Positions 1 through 6,570 of a stretch of DNA of 37,730 nucleotides are shown one piece after another. Under the pieces are notes generated by a model. It was not told the DNA's origin, ran no database searches, and saw nothing but the letters and a program-made list of their open reading frames with translations. A program made the position numbers and the translations under genes. The stretch is from a virus. Each line of letters starts with the position of its first letter. The stretch's first letter is position 1. The stretch lies in the IMG/VR virus record IMGVR_UViG_3300037189_006287, positions 1-37,730 of that record; one strand, written 5' to 3'.

Positions 1-2
1 CT

Positions 3-95
3 TTCAAACTGCAATTTGCACCCAACAGCGAGTCAGCTAAAGGGCTAGAATCCTCAACGGAAGCAAATAGCGAAATCAAAAAGGAATGGGACATC
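3..95 (+). CDS. in-frame open sequence upstream of the capsid start (possible protease C-terminus or capsid N-terminal extension), partial
   Basis: The capsid reading frame stays open from the left edge to the ATG at 96, with 31 sense codons and no stop. It ends in a charged stretch containing SEIKKEWDIMDPK. The other two forward frames both hit stops within the first 50 bases. This may be the end of an upstream protein, such as a prohead protease, fused in frame to the capsid protein, or a longer capsid N-terminus cut by the window edge. Thirty-one open codons can also occur by chance, so the call is tentative. Confidence 0.35.
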
Positions 96-1460
96 ATGGA
101 TCCAAAACAATTAGAACAATTGCTAGCAGACACTGCTGCTAAAGCCGCAGAATCTACAGCCAAGGCTGTTATCGAAGCTCAAACTAAAGCCGCTGATCAA
201 AAAGCTGCTGCTGAAAAAGCACAAGCTGAGTTCGAAGCTAAAGTTAAAGCAGCCGTTGCTGCACAAGTATCTACTGTCGACACAGGCGCTGAGCGTTTGT
301 TAGCCGAAGTAGAAAAGCGTTTAGAAGCTCAAACAGAGCAAAGCAAATCAGCTTTAGCTGGTTTAGAAGCTGCTCTAAAAGATAAAGCTGCTGAAATCGA
401 AGCAATCACAAAATCTAAAATGACTTTCACTGACACTAAGTCTGGTGAAATGACTTATGCTGAAAAAGAGAAGGCAGTTTTGTTAGCCAAAATGGCTGGT
501 AAATCTATCGAAGGTACACGTACAGGTCGCGAATATGCCGAAAAGTATGGCAATCACGTTCCTAGCGCTACATGGGAAACAGAAGTTTCTTTAAATCTAG
601 AAGCTGAAGTTCGTCGTCGTTTAGTTGTTGCTCCTATTTTCCGCAACATTGCTATGCAAACTAACGTAATGACAATTCCAGTTAATCCAGAAGCAGGTAC
701 TGCTACTTGGGTTGCTAACAGCAACTTTGGTGCTGTTGCAGGTACACCTGGTACATCTACTGCTGGCGCTTCTGCTGGTGGAAATTCTACACACGCTATC
801 AAAGAAATTACTTTGAATGCATATAAAGTTGCTACTAACGAGTACACAGCTTACGAAGAAGAAGAAGACTCACTATTGGCTTTAATGCCAATCATCCGTG
901 ACGGCATGATTCGTCGTGTTGCTCGCGCTGTTGATGCAGCTTTCTTGTTAGGTGCTGGCGATGCTACAGTTCCTGTTAAGGGATTGTCTAACTGGGCTTC
1001 TAACACTACTGCTACTGGTAATACAGTTGCTGCTGGTATGACAGTTGCTAAAATGCGTACTCTACGCCAAGGCCTAGGTACTTGGGGTCTAGATCCACAA
1101 GAAGTAATTTATATCGTTAATACCGATACATACTACCAATTGCTAGAAGACACAGTGTTCCAAACAATGAACCAAGTTGGTACACAAGCTACATTACTAA
1201 CTGGTCAAATTGGCCAAATCGGTGGTAGCCCAGTATTAGTTTCTGGTGAATTTGCTACTCCAGGTACAGGTGTTGCTGGTGCAATCTGCTTGAACCCAGG
1301 TAACTTCATTGTTGGTAACCAACGCGGTCTACGTATCGACACACAAGAGTTGGTAGAGACACAACGTCGTGTTATGGTAGCTAGCCTACGTACAGGTATG
1401 ACACGTGTTACAAGTAACTACGGTAACGCAGTTACAGCACACAAGTACACAGCAACCTAA
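96..1460 (+). CDS. major capsid protein, HK97 fold
   Basis: This 454-residue protein should form the icosahedral head shell. Residues 1 to about 110 are rich in Ala, Lys, Glu and Gln and look like a long coiled coil, as in the scaffold-like delta domain of HK97-type capsid proteins that a prohead protease removes. The rest reads as an HK97 core, with a segment near 175-200 (RRRLVVAPIFRNIA, then MTIPVNPEAGTATWV) typical of the family's N-arm to E-loop region. The ATG at 96 has a good Shine-Dalgarno sequence (AAGGAA at 81-86, 9 nt spacing), so it can start here even though the frame is open further upstream. Codon use is the least AT-biased in the window, as expected of a highly expressed gene. 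A terminator follows directly. The fold assignment is by pattern and position. Confidence 0.9.
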   Translation: MDPKQLEQLLADTAAKAAESTAKAVIEAQTKAADQKAAAEKAQAEFEAKVKAAVAAQVSTVDTGAERLLAEVEKRLEAQTEQSKSALAGLEAALKDKAAEIEAITKSKMTFTDTKSGEMTYAEKEKAVLLAKMAGKSIEGTRTGREYAEKYGNHVPSATWETEVSLNLEAEVRRRLVVAPIFRNIAMQTNVMTIPVNPEAGTATWVANSNFGAVAGTPGTSTAGASAGGNSTHAIKEITLNAYKVATNEYTAYEEEEDSLLALMPIIRDGMIRRVARAVDAAFLLGAGDATVPVKGLSNWASNTTATGNTVAAGMTVAKMRTLRQGLGTWGLDPQEVIYIVNTDTYYQLLEDTVFQTMNQVGTQATLLTGQIGQIGGSPVLVSGEFATPGTGVAGAICLNPGNFIVGNQRGLRIDTQELVETQRRVMVASLRTGMTRVTSNYGNAVTAHKYTAT

Positions 1461-1476
1461 TCAGTTGATGAGTATT

Positions 1477-1504
1477 AACAAGACCCCAATGGGGTCTTGT
1501 TTTA
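1477..1504 (+). terminator. rho-independent terminator after the capsid gene
   Basis: A perfect 10-bp stem with arms ACAAGACCCC (1478-1487) and GGGGTCTTGT (1491-1500) and a 3-nt AAT loop is followed by TTTTAT. It should end or attenuate capsid transcripts and lower expression of the connector genes. No promoter is seen between it and the next gene, so those genes probably rely on read-through. Confidence 0.9.
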
Positions 1505-1533
1505 TAAAGGTATCACAAGTGCTTTTATAAAAC
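1499..1533 (+). repeat. inverted repeat overlapping the terminator's right arm
   Basis: GTTTTATAAA (1499-1508) and TTTATAAAAC (1524-1533) are perfect inverted copies around a 15-nt centre. The left copy shares bases 1499-1500 with the terminator stem, so the two structures may compete. The right copy ends just before the Shine-Dalgarno sequence of the next gene. The heptamer ACAAGTG also occurs twice here. Confidence 0.55.
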
Positions 1534-1546
1534 AAGTGAGGTGTAT

Positions 1547-2113
1547 ATGGCAACAAATTTAATTACAAGGACTAATTATAAGTCCTACATAGGCATCTCA
1601 AGTAATAACATGGATGCCGAAATTGATTTACTAATTCCTAAAGTATCTGATTTTGTAAAAACTTACTGCCGCAGAACATTTGTAGATTACTACGATGAGG
1701 CTAAAACAGAAACTTTTCATGGTGGGTTTACAACACTATTACTAAAAGAAACTCCAGTAGTTAATGTAACTAGTGTTCAATATAGTGCTGATTACGGCCA
1801 GACTTTTACTAAATTAACAAAATTTACAGATTGGGTTCAGGATGGTGACTCAATTCTATCACTAAATCCAACTGGTTTTACAAAACAAATTAATGGTTAC
1901 AAAGTAACCTACTTTGCAGGATACGAAACAGTACCACAAGATTTAACACTAGCAGTCTATGATTTAGTAACTTATTATCGCAGACATGATTCTAGTGTTC
2001 ACTCACAAAAAAATCCTGGTTCAAATACTGTGCAAATTGAGTATATTTCTACTACCAGTTTACCAGCACATATTAGACGCGTGTTAGATATGTATGCAGC
2101 GGACTATACCTAA
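1547..2113 (+). CDS. head-tail connector, HK97 gp6-like
   Basis: This protein of about 188 residues probably forms the adaptor ring between portal and tail. The N-terminal part, ending in a DAEIDLLIPKVSDFVKTYCRR helix pair, is the usual layout of gp6-like head-tail connectors: a short ordered start, a helical DNA-packaging-like domain and a beta region. It lies directly after the capsid gene, as in HK97 and lambda-like phages. A GTG at 1541 would give two extra residues, but the ATG at 1547 is preferred because GAGG at 1538-1541 then acts as its Shine-Dalgarno sequence. The stop overlaps the next start (TAATG), suggesting translational coupling. Confidence 0.75.
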   Translation: MATNLITRTNYKSYIGISSNNMDAEIDLLIPKVSDFVKTYCRRTFVDYYDEAKTETFHGGFTTLLLKETPVVNVTSVQYSADYGQTFTKLTKFTDWVQDGDSILSLNPTGFTKQINGYKVTYFAGYETVPQDLTLAVYDLVTYYRRHDSSVHSQKNPGSNTVQIEYISTTSLPAHIRRVLDMYAADYT

Positions 2114-3516
2114 TGGCACTAAAAATAACTCTCAAAGATTTGATCAATTCAATTGATCCAGAGATTAAAGCGTTATTAAGCAAAGATTTTCGTGAAGAAG
2201 ATTTAAATAAACGTCCACACGTTGTAGACATATCAAAAACCAGTTTACGTGTTAATGACCGTGATGGTCAAATTTTTAATTTTGATGAGTTGTACGATAC
2301 TTTTATTGAAGTAATTAAAAGTAAAGCTGGCAGAACAGTTGAATCAATTGAAAAAATTGGTAAAAATTATTTCCAAGGATCTAAACCATATTTAATATTT
2401 GTTAATAATCCAGGACAAGAACTACTATTAGCAAAATCAGCGGGACCTATTTCTACACTATTAAAAGAAGTAGTTAGAGACCCTAGATTAGTAGATACAG
2501 AATTTGGTGTAAAACAAATAAAAAAACAAAAACTGGATGCTAAAAAACGTGTAATACCTGGTGAATTTGATGTTACTGAATTAAGTCGACTTAATATAGG
2601 CCATATTGCTAGTGACTTAGATTTAGATCCAACAGCTTCACTAATATCACCACTACAACAAAAAGTTGGAGCAGTAATAGATGTATTAGACGCTAGTGGG
2701 GCAAGAACTGATGCAATAGATGCAGCAAAATATGCACTTAATAAATTAAATGAGATTCAAGCTGATTTTGAATATACAGTAAGAAATACTACTCCTGAAT
2801 TACTACAAGGTGTAGGTAATTTATTTGGGGAACAGTTTGTTACAGTAACTATTCATACTGTAGATGTTAACCAAAAAGAGTTCAATCCCATAGAAGCAAA
2901 AATATATACAGATTTTGTAAGAAATATAGCAATACTTTTAGCTGATCCAAAATATGTCAGAAAGTTTTTAGATTTAGAAGGTTCTAATACTATATTTCAA
3001 GATATTGAGCAGGCCTTAATTAGTACATTAAAAACAGGTAAAGCTAAGTTAACCAAACATCCTGCTAGAAATATTTCTACAGATAAAAAAACTATTGGTA
3101 ATAAAGGTGAAGTAGGTACAGGCGTGCCTATTGAAGCTAAATTTGCAAAACCACAAACTAGTTCTAGTATTTCTACATACGAACAAAATGTAGATTTATT
3201 AAACTTAAAAATGTTAATAGACTTACATTTACAAGATGTAATTAGTGCTAATATGGGTTCTGGCGAACGTAAAGATATATTAAATTATAGAACAGGAAGA
3301 TTTGCTGGCTCTGCAAAAGTTGAACGATTAACTATGAGTAAGCAAGGTATGATAACTGCTTTTTATAATTATATGAAATATCCTTATGCAACATTTAGCG
3401 AAGGTGGAAGGCAGTCAAAACCTACTAGTAGAGATCCTAAACTGTTAATAGCCAAATCAATTAGAGAAATTGTAACAGAAAATGTTGCAGCTAGATTAAG
3501 GGCCGTAGTAGTATGA
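2113..3516 (+). CDS. neck-region virion protein, possible head-closure or tail-completion protein
   Basis: The family of this 467-residue protein is not firmly recognised. It lies between the gp6-like connector and a tail-terminator-like protein, where phages usually encode a head-closure or gp10-like protein of 110-170 residues, so it is about three times the usual length. The last 80 or so residues, beginning NYRTGRFAGSAKVERL, resemble the TGRL-plus-Ser-Ile element of HK97 gp10-like tail-completion proteins. The first 380 residues are mixed alpha/beta with many Lys and Asp and no recognised motif. It may be a gp10-like domain carrying a large N-terminal extension. Start and stop codons overlap its neighbours by 1 and 4 nt (TAATG and ATGA). 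Confidence 0.5.
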   Translation: MALKITLKDLINSIDPEIKALLSKDFREEDLNKRPHVVDISKTSLRVNDRDGQIFNFDELYDTFIEVIKSKAGRTVESIEKIGKNYFQGSKPYLIFVNNPGQELLLAKSAGPISTLLKEVVRDPRLVDTEFGVKQIKKQKLDAKKRVIPGEFDVTELSRLNIGHIASDLDLDPTASLISPLQQKVGAVIDVLDASGARTDAIDAAKYALNKLNEIQADFEYTVRNTTPELLQGVGNLFGEQFVTVTIHTVDVNQKEFNPIEAKIYTDFVRNIAILLADPKYVRKFLDLEGSNTIFQDIEQALISTLKTGKAKLTKHPARNISTDKKTIGNKGEVGTGVPIEAKFAKPQTSSSISTYEQNVDLLNLKMLIDLHLQDVISANMGSGERKDILNYRTGRFAGSAKVERLTMSKQGMITAFYNYMKYPYATFSEGGRQSKPTSRDPKLLIAKSIREIVTENVAARLRAVVV

Positions 3517-3953
3517 GTAAACGAGCTAGTATAGTAAAAGCACTTGCAAATAAATTAAATGAACAATTAGATGGGGTTCAATACACAACTAACTTATTCG
3601 GAAATGCCTATCCAAAAATGAAATTTTGGGATGAAGTGCAAGATTTTCCAAGTGTGTATATAACTGCAGGAATGGGAGCCAGAGATTATCAACTATCTGG
3701 TTTTATTTGGGGCCTATTGAATGTTAGTATTAAACTGTATGTTAATAGTGAAGAACGAGCACAAGAAGAACTAGAAGTACTTCTTGAAGATATAAGCACG
3801 TGCATTGACGCAAATCGTCAACTTGTTTATGACACTACTAATAATCTTCAAACAACAGAAATACTGATTACAACTATCACTACAGACGAAGGCCTATTAC
3901 GTCCTTATGGAGTTGGTGAAATAAACTTACAGGTGCGATATGCACTACAATAA
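3513..3953 (+). CDS. tail terminator protein, gpU-like
   Basis: This 146-residue protein probably caps the tail tube where it joins the head. The short alpha/beta layout fits the tail-terminator fold: a helical start, then beta strands including DFPSVYITAGM and NVSIKLYVNS, an acidic helix with EELEVLLEDI, and a closing beta hairpin with INLQVRYAL. It lies immediately before the tail tube gene, the standard place for this function. Start overlaps the previous stop (ATGA at 3513-3516). Assignment is from layout and position. Confidence 0.65.
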   Translation: MSKRASIVKALANKLNEQLDGVQYTTNLFGNAYPKMKFWDEVQDFPSVYITAGMGARDYQLSGFIWGLLNVSIKLYVNSEERAQEELEVLLEDISTCIDANRQLVYDTTNNLQTTEILITTITTDEGLLRPYGVGEINLQVRYALQ

Positions 3954-4023
3954 TGTGATCGGTATCGAAACAGATAAATATCTAGTAGGTATGCCTAGCA
4001 TTACTAATTAAAAAGGAAAAGAA

Positions 4024-5577
4024 ATGGCAGTTAATTTAATTCGTAATAGTAGAGTATTCTTTACTACAAACGTTGACGGCAATGGAAGAGTAAGAGCTGG
4101 TACGCTTAAAAATGGTGCATTTCCATTTAAAGAAACCAATACTTTTGAAATTCAAGTTCTGGAAGGTTTAACTTTCAGTCAAAATACAACTCAAGATACA
4201 GTTACACTAAATGAAGCAGGCGCTGCTCCAAGCCGTGGCCAACGTAGCTTTAACACACAATTACAAGCACTAGATTTTTCATTTAGTACTTATATGCGCC
4301 CTTTCAATGATACTACTAATAGCAAGATCACTTGTGAAGAGCGTTTATTATGGAATGCTTTTGGTTCTGCAAATCCTATTGGTTCTGCTACAGCAGCTTG
4401 GTCAGAAACTAGTAGTGCAGCTACTATGGCTTTTACAAATTCTAATAAACACCAGTTACAGAGTTTTGGTTTAATTATCATTTTTGATAATAGCGCATAT
4501 GTTCTAGATAACTGTGCACTAAATACTGCTACTATTGATTTTGGTATTGATGCAATTGGTACTATTCAATGGGCAGGTAAAGGCTCTGCAATTCGTCCAT
4601 TAGATATTACAGCAGATACAAGTAGTCCTGTTGCAATAGGTGGTGCAGATGTTTTAAGTGGTGGTACTACTGAAAACGTTACAGTTACATTTAATAACAG
4701 TTTAACTGCTGGTCAAACATTTACAATTGGTGGATTAACCTACACTTCTACTGCCGGAACAACTGCAGTACAATTAGCTAATGCTTTTGCTAATTTAAGT
4801 AACGGTGCTACAACTGGTGGTGGTACACTAACAGGTGCTTATAGTGGTACATTAACAAACTATTTTACTAGTACTGTAGATGGTAGTAATGCAATTGTTG
4901 TTGCTGGAGCTACTGCAAATACAGATATTAATCCTAATATTACTATAGCTTCAGGTGGTACTGGAAGTCCTGCTCTTTCTAGTATTGCTACTGTTGGAAC
5001 AGTTAACAACGGTAGTACAACAGAACCTAGTGACTTTGCTAAAGCTAAAAATACTACTGCACAATATATTACCAATAAACTAAGTACACTAGTACTTAAT
5101 GCGGGTATTGATAATCTTACTGGAAGTGGTGCTGGTACAAAGTATACTATTGCATTAACAGGCGGTCAAATTAGTTTTAACAATAACTTGACATATTTGA
5201 TTCCTGCCAACTTAGCACAAGTTAATAATCCGATTACTTATTTTACAGGTACTCGTGCTATTACTGGTAACTTAACTGCTTATTTAAAAACAGGTACTAA
5301 TGAAGCTGGAAAACTATTGTCAGATTTACTAGCTGGAGCAGCTACAACAGTAGATCCTAAGTTTTCAGTAAATGTACAAATGGGTGGACCTAGTTCTAAC
5401 CCAACAGGTGTAGAGTTAAAAATGCCAGCAGCTATGTTACAGATTCCACAAATCAATACTGCACAAGTTATTTCTACAACAATTAACTTTACTGCTCAAG
5501 GTTCTGCAAGTTCTGCGTACGATATTACAGCTCAAAACGAAGCTACAGTTGTATACAGAGCAGCGGCTACATATTAA
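4024..5577 (+). CDS. major tail tube protein with an inserted surface domain
   Basis: At 517 residues this is long for a siphovirus tail tube protein (usually 150-350). Residues 1-197 and about 333-517 look like a split tube domain. Residues about 198-332, very rich in Gly, Thr, Ser and Ala with VTVTFNNSLTAGQTFTIGGL, read as a separate beta-sandwich insert resembling repeats of secreted bacterial surface proteins. Such inserts in other phages decorate the outside of the tail. The ATG has a strong Shine-Dalgarno sequence (AAAGGAAA at 4012-4019), and a terminator follows, as expected for a protein needed in hundreds of copies. The position between tail terminator and tail chaperones supports the call. 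Confidence 0.8.
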   Translation: MAVNLIRNSRVFFTTNVDGNGRVRAGTLKNGAFPFKETNTFEIQVLEGLTFSQNTTQDTVTLNEAGAAPSRGQRSFNTQLQALDFSFSTYMRPFNDTTNSKITCEERLLWNAFGSANPIGSATAAWSETSSAATMAFTNSNKHQLQSFGLIIIFDNSAYVLDNCALNTATIDFGIDAIGTIQWAGKGSAIRPLDITADTSSPVAIGGADVLSGGTTENVTVTFNNSLTAGQTFTIGGLTYTSTAGTTAVQLANAFANLSNGATTGGGTLTGAYSGTLTNYFTSTVDGSNAIVVAGATANTDINPNITIASGGTGSPALSSIATVGTVNNGSTTEPSDFAKAKNTTAQYITNKLSTLVLNAGIDNLTGSGAGTKYTIALTGGQISFNNNLTYLIPANLAQVNNPITYFTGTRAITGNLTAYLKTGTNEAGKLLSDLLAGAATTVDPKFSVNVQMGGPSSNPTGVELKMPAAMLQIPQINTAQVISTTINFTAQGSASSAYDITAQNEATVVYRAAATY

Positions 5578-5594
5578 GCCGTAACTTTATCGGC

Positions 5595-5628
5595 AAGTGC
5601 TGGGTTGATCTCCAGCACTTCTTTTTCT
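5595..5628 (+). terminator. rho-independent terminator after the tail tube gene
   Basis: The arms AAGTGCTGG (5595-5603) and CCAGCACTT (5612-5620) form a 9-bp stem with an 8-nt loop, followed by CTTTTTCTT. It separates the tail tube gene from the lower-expressed chaperones. A TATAAT lies downstream at 5635-5640, but no -35 at proper spacing is seen. Confidence 0.88.
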
Positions 5629-5653
5629 TAATTATATAATAATAGGACGCCAA

Positions 5654-6088
5654 ATGGCAACAGAAACATCTCAAGCACAACAACAAGTTAGTTTAAAATC
5701 ACTACTAGTACCTTCTAAAACAGTTGAAGTAGAATACCCAGGGCTACCTGGTTTCAAAGTTACATTAGGTTTTATGAGTCGTGAAAATTTAATTAACCTA
5801 CGTAAAAAATCTACAAAAACAACATTTAAAAACCGTCAAACTAGTGATGATTTTAATGAAGAATTATTTCTAGAACTTTACGCTGAAACAGCAGTTAAAG
5901 GTTGGACTGGTTTAAAATTTAAGTTTGTAGAACAACTAGTACCTGTAGACGTATCACAATATGACCCTGAAGATTTCTTAGGATTTAGCAAAGAAAATGC
6001 GCTAATGCTTATGAAAAATTCCAGTGACTTTGATAACTTTATTAGTGAATTTGTAAGTGACTTGGGAAAGTTTTCGAAGAACAGTTAA
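5654..6088 (+). CDS. tail assembly chaperone, gpG-like
   Basis: This 144-residue protein is the short product of a G/GT chaperone pair that keeps the tape measure soluble while the tail assembles. It starts with a Gln/Ser-rich segment, then a compact domain including VEVEYPGLPGFKVTLGFMS and a helical region, typical of siphovirus chaperones. It sits between the tail tube and tape measure genes, the diagnostic place. AGGA at 5642-5645 serves the ATG. Near its 3' end lies the slippery heptamer GGGAAAG; ribosomes that do not shift read six more codons and stop at 6088. Confidence 0.85.
   Translation: MATETSQAQQQVSLKSLLVPSKTVEVEYPGLPGFKVTLGFMSRENLINLRKKSTKTTFKNRQTSDDFNEELFLELYAETAVKGWTGLKFKFVEQLVPVDVSQYDPEDFLGFSKENALMLMKNSSDFDNFISEFVSDLGKFSKNS
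6064..6070 (+). other. programmed -1 ribosomal frameshift site, G GGA AAG
   Basis: The heptamer GGGAAAG is in the X XXY YYZ phase relative to the 5654 frame (G, GGA, AAG) and is identical to the lambda G-T slippery sequence. After a -1 slip, reading resumes with GTT at 6070 and runs without a stop into the frame ending at 6435. The shifted product would be about 260 residues: 139 from the first frame and 121 from the second. The spacing, phase and gene position all match the well-known mechanism. Confidence 0.92.
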
Positions 6089-6435
6089 CAGAAATTAGGC
6101 AAATGATCGAGAGTTATCTTCAAAATAGTGCGGTTAGTATGACCAAAGAGCAATATTTTGAAATGTGTGAAGCACTTGGATCAGAGCCAATAGAAGAAGA
6201 AATACCCGTAGAATATAATGACTTTCCAGACGAAATTCAAGTCGCACTTAGTATATACAGACTGATGCGAGATGAGTGGGAATATATGGGAGGCACTTAT
6301 ACTGGTAAAAACTTTAACGGAATTTTTGAACTGTTCGAAGTCTATGATATTGCACCGCTAGATAAAAGATATTATTTAGAATTAATACATATTATAGACG
6401 CTATTAGAATACAAGAAACTAGAAAAAATAAGTAA
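6070..6435 (+). CDS. T-domain of the tail assembly chaperone, made as a G-T fusion by -1 frameshift
   Basis: This frame is probably not translated alone. It is joined to residues 1-139 of the upstream protein by slippage at 6064-6070, giving a gpGT-like chaperone of about 260 residues. The T part is acidic and helical with an aromatic-rich end containing MRDEWEYMGG and FNGIFELFEVYDI. In lambda the T domain binds the tail tube protein and the G domain binds the tape measure. An ATG at 6103 lies in the same frame, but only a weak Shine-Dalgarno-like sequence precedes it. The lambda-identical slip site and the absence of stops between 6070 and 6103 support the fusion. A terminator follows. Confidence 0.85.
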   Translation, partial: VFEEQLTEIRQMIESYLQNSAVSMTKEQYFEMCEALGSEPIEEEIPVEYNDFPDEIQVALSIYRLMRDEWEYMGGTYTGKNFNGIFELFEVYDIAPLDKRYYLELIHIIDAIRIQETRKNK

Positions 6436-6438
6436 ACT

Positions 6439-6472
6439 AAAAACCGCTAACTAATAATTAGCGGTTTTTTTA
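6439..6472 (+). terminator. rho-independent terminator after the tail chaperones
   Basis: The arms AAACCGCTAA (6441-6450) and TTAGCGGTTT (6458-6467) form a perfect 10-bp stem with a 7-nt loop and run into a T tract at 6465-6471. It lies 20 nt upstream of a consensus promoter, so the tape measure unit is insulated from the upstream unit. Confidence 0.9.
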
Positions 6473-6491
6473 TTGCTTAAAATTTTTTGGT

Positions 6492-6520
6492 TTGACAACT
6501 AAGTCCTCAAGTGATATAAT
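6492..6520 (+). promoter_or_regulatory. consensus sigma-70 promoter with extended -10
   Basis: TTGACA (6492-6497), a 17-bp spacer and TATAAT (6515-6520) match the consensus perfectly. TG at 6512-6513 adds an extended -10 element. Transcription should start near 6527, giving a leader of about 44 nt before the tape measure ATG. Both hexamers being perfect in a phage structural region points to use of the unmodified host housekeeping sigma factor. Confidence 0.93.
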
Positions 6521-6537
6521 GGATCAAATTAATTATA

Positions 6538-6557
6538 TTATTGTACTTTTACAATAA
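6538..6557 (+). promoter_or_regulatory. leader stem-loop upstream of the tape measure ribosome-binding site
   Basis: TTATTGTA (6538-6545) and TACAATAA (6550-6557) form a perfect 8-bp stem with a CTTT tetraloop. It ends 4 nt before the Shine-Dalgarno GGAGAG (6562-6567), close to the 5' end of the predicted transcript. A very similar stem-loop precedes the gene behind the second promoter. It could stabilise the mRNA or tune initiation. Confidence 0.6.
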
Positions 6558-6570
6558 AATTGGAGAGTTT

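Noticed and set aside
1541-1546. GTG start for the connector gene
   Set aside because: It overlaps the GAGG that serves the ATG at 1547, and has no ribosome-binding site of its own.
5635-5640. TATAAT before the tail chaperone gene as a promoter
   Set aside because: No acceptable -35 hexamer lies 16-18 bp upstream; the stretch is simply AT-rich.
6103-6435. Independent gene starting at ATG 6103
   Set aside because: Only a weak Shine-Dalgarno-like sequence precedes it, and the frame is open back to the slippery site; the -1 frameshift explains it better.
6541-6570. TTG start adding ten residues to the tape measure protein
   Set aside because: It falls inside the leader hairpin and has no Shine-Dalgarno sequence, while ATG 6571 follows GGAGAG.
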